From Anaerosolibacter carboniphilus (lineage in GTDB: Bacteria > Bacillota > Clostridia > Peptostreptococcales > Thermotaleaceae), in the NCBI RefSeq assembly GCF_014205875.1, contig NZ_JACHEN010000010.1, positions 85,392 through 149,391 on the forward strand: 64,000 nucleotides of DNA, given 5' to 3'. Each line of letters opens with the position of its first letter. Position 1 is the first letter of the stretch. Below the pieces are notes generated by a model. It searched no databases. It was not told the origin of the DNA and worked only from the letters and a program-made list of their open reading frames with translations. A program made the position numbers and the translations under genes. Positions 62,139-64,000 of this stretch are shown here, piece by piece.

Positions 62139-62915
62139 ATGAAATTATATCTTAGATACTGTTCAATTATACTACGTTCACAAATGCAATATAAATCTTC
62201 GTTTTTTATGACTATACTTGGACAGTTTTTAGTGTCATTTTCTATGTTTATTAGTATTTATTTTATGTTTAAACGATTCAATAGGGTTGAAGGGTTTTCT
62301 TATAGTGAAGTATTACTCTGCTTTGCAATTGTGTTGACGTCATTTTCAATTGCAGAATGTTTTATTCGTGGATTTGATGCATTCAGTGGAATCATATCAA
62401 ATGGAGAGTTTGACAGAATCATGGTTCGCCCGAGAAATGAAATCATTCAGGTGCTTGGCTCAAAGATAGAGTTTACACGTATAGGACGGTTTTTACAAGC
62501 TGTTATTATTTTTTTCTATGCAATTCCGGCAAGTGAAGTTATATGGACATTTGATAAAATAGTAACACTTGTTTTTATGATAGTTGGAGGTATTTGTATT
62601 TTTGCTGGACTTTTTGTAATTTATGCAAGCCTTTGTTTTTTCACAATAGAGGGGTTAGAATTTATAAATATATTTACAGATGGGGGAAGAGAATTTGGAA
62701 AATATCCACTATTAATTTATGGTGAGGGGGTATTGAAATTTTTCACTTACATTATTCCTCTTGCACTTGTACAATACTATCCCCTTACATATTTAATCGG
62801 GAGAACGGACAACAAGCTTTTCATCTTACTACCACTCATTGGAGCATTATTTCTTATTCCATGCTATATTTTTTGGAGATTTGGATTAAAGCACTATAAA
62901 TCCACTGGTTCGTAA
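62139..62915 (+). CDS. ABC-2 family permease, second subunit
   Basis: 258 residues, six membrane segments, with RPRNEIIQVLGSKIEFTRIG and the FTDGGREFGKYPLLIYG motif of DUF990 proteins. AAGGAGG at 62127-62133 places the start at 62139. It completes the exporter; the stop lies 70 nt before unit R6. Substrate unknown. Confidence 0.85.
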   Translation: MKLYLRYCSIILRSQMQYKSSFFMTILGQFLVSFSMFISIYFMFKRFNRVEGFSYSEVLLCFAIVLTSFSIAECFIRGFDAFSGIISNGEFDRIMVRPRNEIIQVLGSKIEFTRIGRFLQAVIIFFYAIPASEVIWTFDKIVTLVFMIVGGICIFAGLFVIYASLCFFTIEGLEFINIFTDGGREFGKYPLLIYGEGVLKFFTYIIPLALVQYYPLTYLIGRTDNKLFILLPLIGALFLIPCYIFWRFGLKHYKSTGS

Positions 62916-62985
62916 AGGAGAATAGTACACACGTGGTGACAGGGGGCGGTTACGTGATATGCTATATTTCAAGGGGGTTAGGTGT
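62916..62985. repeat. REP-like remnant before R6
   Basis: CACGTGGTGACAGGGGGCGG then TTACGTGAT resembles the GACAGGGGGACGGTTC repeats at 53031 and GGGACGGTTC at 52665, with CACGT/ACGTG as outer arms. Probably a decayed REP-type repeat. Confidence 0.4.
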
Positions 62986-63045
62986 ATGCTAACTGCAACA
63001 TTCTACGCACGTAGAAACGCGGTTGTTAGGATAGAGAGAAAATAG
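62986..63045 (+). repeat. rlmD-end unit R6
   Basis: ATGCTAACTGCAACATTCTA and on to codons VRIERK and TAG; a 2-bp change breaks the reading frame in the middle, so the RlmD-like sequence is decayed, yet the hairpin is kept: CTAAC and AAC pair with GTTGTTAG, and TTCTAC with GTAGAA. The following 85 bp match those after R2. Confidence 0.75.
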
Positions 63046-63100
63046 GCTGATATCAAAGGCTTTGAAGGTTTTTAAGTAAAAATTGAAGTGTGTTTTATAT

Positions 63101-63130
63101 TCCCTCAGACTAATGGTTTGGGGGGATTTT
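63101..63130 (+). terminator. Terminator after R6
   Basis: TCCCTCAGACT pairs with GGTTTGGGGGGA, followed by TTTTT; same hairpin as after R2. Confidence 0.65.
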
Positions 63131-63351
63131 TCCTTAGGGGGTTGCACTATTACGCAGAACTAAGGATATTTGCGTTAAGGTATAGGGTTTTGCGTATTTG
63201 TTAATGCTTGTAGAGGAAAACCCTCCCCTGATAGTGAGCTTGCTTAAAGCCCTTTGCTTAGCTTTAGGGATAAATGTGACTGCCTTGAGCCTCCAAATAC
63301 GCGAGGCGAGCTTACTAGGCGAATTAAGAATATGATATATATTATTATATG
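63131..63351. other. Non-coding between R6 and the insertion sequence
   Basis: No gene seen. CCCTTTGC and GCTTTAGGG near 63251 make a small hairpin. Confidence 0.4.
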
Positions 63352-64000
63352 TGACCTTTCCCCGATAAAATAGACACGCTATACGGCTAGTTTTCTTTCA
63401 TTTTCATAGGATATCGGGGTTTTATATCCAAGAGCAGAATGTAGCCTTTTTCGGTTATAAAATATTTCAATATACTCAAAAACAGATTGTCTTGCTTCTG
63501 ATCTAGTTCTAAAACTATTAAAGTGCACAAGTTCCATCTTTAGACTGCCGAAAAAAGATTCCATGCAAGCATTATCATAGCAGTTTCCTTTACGGCTCAT
63601 GCTTGCTATAATGCCATACTTTTTAAGTAACTTTTGGTAGTCACGACTGGCATACTGACAACCCCTATCTGAGTGGTGAATCAATCCTGGTAATGGCTTT
63701 TCTCTTGAAATTGCTTGCTTAAGGGCTTTTGCAACAAGCTGCTGTGTCATAGTAGAATCCATTGCCCATCCAACGATCTTTTTATTGTAAAGATCTAGGA
63801 CTGCAGCTAGGTAAAGCCATCCTTCTTTTGTTGGAATATATGTTATATCAGCTACCCATTTCTGATTAGAAGCAGTAGCTTGAAAATCTTGATTTAATAG
63901 GTTTTCAGCAACAGGATAGTTATGTTTAGAATTTGTGGTTGCCTTGAACTTTTTCTTGGTACGGGAGAATATGTTATTCTCTCTCATCAAGCGAGCGATA
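63352..64000 (-). mobile_element. IS3-family insertion sequence (right part)
   Basis: The end TGACCTTTCCCCGATAAAAT followed by AGACACG at 63352 begins with TG as IS3-family inverted repeats do, and the transposase gene starts 27 nt inside. The element runs past the window edge. Confidence 0.8.
63379..64000 (-). CDS. IS3-family transposase OrfB, C-terminal part
   Basis: The visible ~206 residues hold the DDE integrase core: NQKWVADITYIPT with the first aspartate, HHSDRGCQYAS with the second, and NCYDNACMESFFGSLKMEL with the glutamate; the ending FYNRKRLHSALGYKTPISYE is typical of the IS150/IS3 groups. The frame is open to the window edge (ARLMRENNIF), so the N-terminal part lies outside. All three catalytic residues are present, so it may be active. 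Confidence 0.92.
   Translation of the reverse strand, partial: IARLMRENNIFSRTKKKFKATTNSKHNYPVAENLLNQDFQATASNQKWVADITYIPTKEGWLYLAAVLDLYNKKIVGWAMDSTMTQQLVAKALKQAISREKPLPGLIHHSDRGCQYASRDYQKLLKKYGIIASMSRKGNCYDNACMESFFGSLKMELVHFNSFRTRSEARQSVFEYIEIFYNRKRLHSALGYKTPISYENERKLAV

Larger units (their letters stand above)
52958..63045 (+). other. Cassette array delimited by rlmD 3'-end repeats
   Basis: Six related units (R1-R6) divide the region into five segments of about 1.1-3 kb, each with one transcription unit: ABC exporter, RCC1 protein, ABC-F protein (minus strand), MBL-fold hydrolase, ABC-2 exporter. The unit follows the gene stop by 3-70 bases in four of five cases. All units encode an RlmD-like C-terminus. 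No recombinase lies within. I infer serial site-specific integration at the rlmD 3' end. Confidence 0.6.

Noticed and set aside
52958..63045. Interpretation as a classical class 1-type integron
   Set aside because: The units lack RYYYAAC/GTTRRRY cores, there is no intI or attI, one cassette gene is reversed, and the units encode RlmD ends, which a classical attC would not.

Overview
The window comes from a low-GC, spore-forming, anaerobic Firmicute of the class Clostridia, most like the Alkaliphilus/Natronincola group (inference from gene content: murB-PHP-rapZ-yvcK-whiA-HPr order, dnaE-pfkA-pyk order, a GerMN sporulation protein, several ferredoxin-type oxidoreductases).

Bases 1-27,400 are chromosomal backbone: the end of glycogen phosphorylase, a sugar-binding protein, murB, a PHP hydrolase, rapZ, yvcK, a secreted GH26-like hydrolase, a Nudix hydrolase, whiA, HPr, an HD-GYP protein, a YtoI-like HTH/DRTGG/CBS/hotdog protein, dnaE, a TGS-uridine kinase fusion, pfkA, pyk, a thioesterase, fxsA, an aldo/keto reductase, a GerMN lipoprotein-like protein and rlmD. 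Two copies of a multi-hairpin repeat (about 352-472 and 8373-8490) have stems that covary between copies.

Everything after the 3' end of rlmD (27,373) looks accessory. 27.4-34.5 kb holds small redox and resistance-type genes, three regulators and a group II intron that has lost most of its reverse transcriptase. 34.6-39.1 kb is a tungsten aldehyde oxidoreductase-type cluster (MoaD-like sulfur carrier, AOR, 2[4Fe-4S] ferredoxin, small membrane protein, DUF362 protein). 40.6-48.6 kb has a chemoreceptor, TetR, two large Fe-S flavin (enoate reductase / old yellow enzyme) proteins and a PucR-type activator, with clear promoter and operator palindromes. 48.6-53.5 kb is a graveyard of fragments: YdeI-like, zinc-ribbon, TVP38, a response regulator cut by a REP/RAYT element, and a MITE-like palindrome.

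The most striking feature is at 52.96-63.05 kb: six copies of a 58-64 bp unit, each beginning ATGCTAAC (ATGCTCAC in copy 1), passing into CACACCAxGCATxTTGAG and ending in a reading frame that spells the C-terminus of an RlmD-type 23S rRNA methyltransferase (HTxHxEAVVxIxRK-stop). The units differ as genes from different species would, five of them are followed by a terminator hairpin, and between them sit single transcription units: a DrrAB-type ABC exporter, an RCC1-repeat protein, an ABC-F protein with a probable leader peptide, a metallo-beta-lactamase-fold hydrolase, and a three-gene ABC-2 exporter. I read this as a cassette array built by serial integration at the 3' end of rlmD, comparable in logic to SCC elements at rlmH, with features that also recall integron attC hairpins; no integrase for it is visible in the window. 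The window ends inside an IS3-family insertion sequence whose end sequence is also found as relics just after rlmD.
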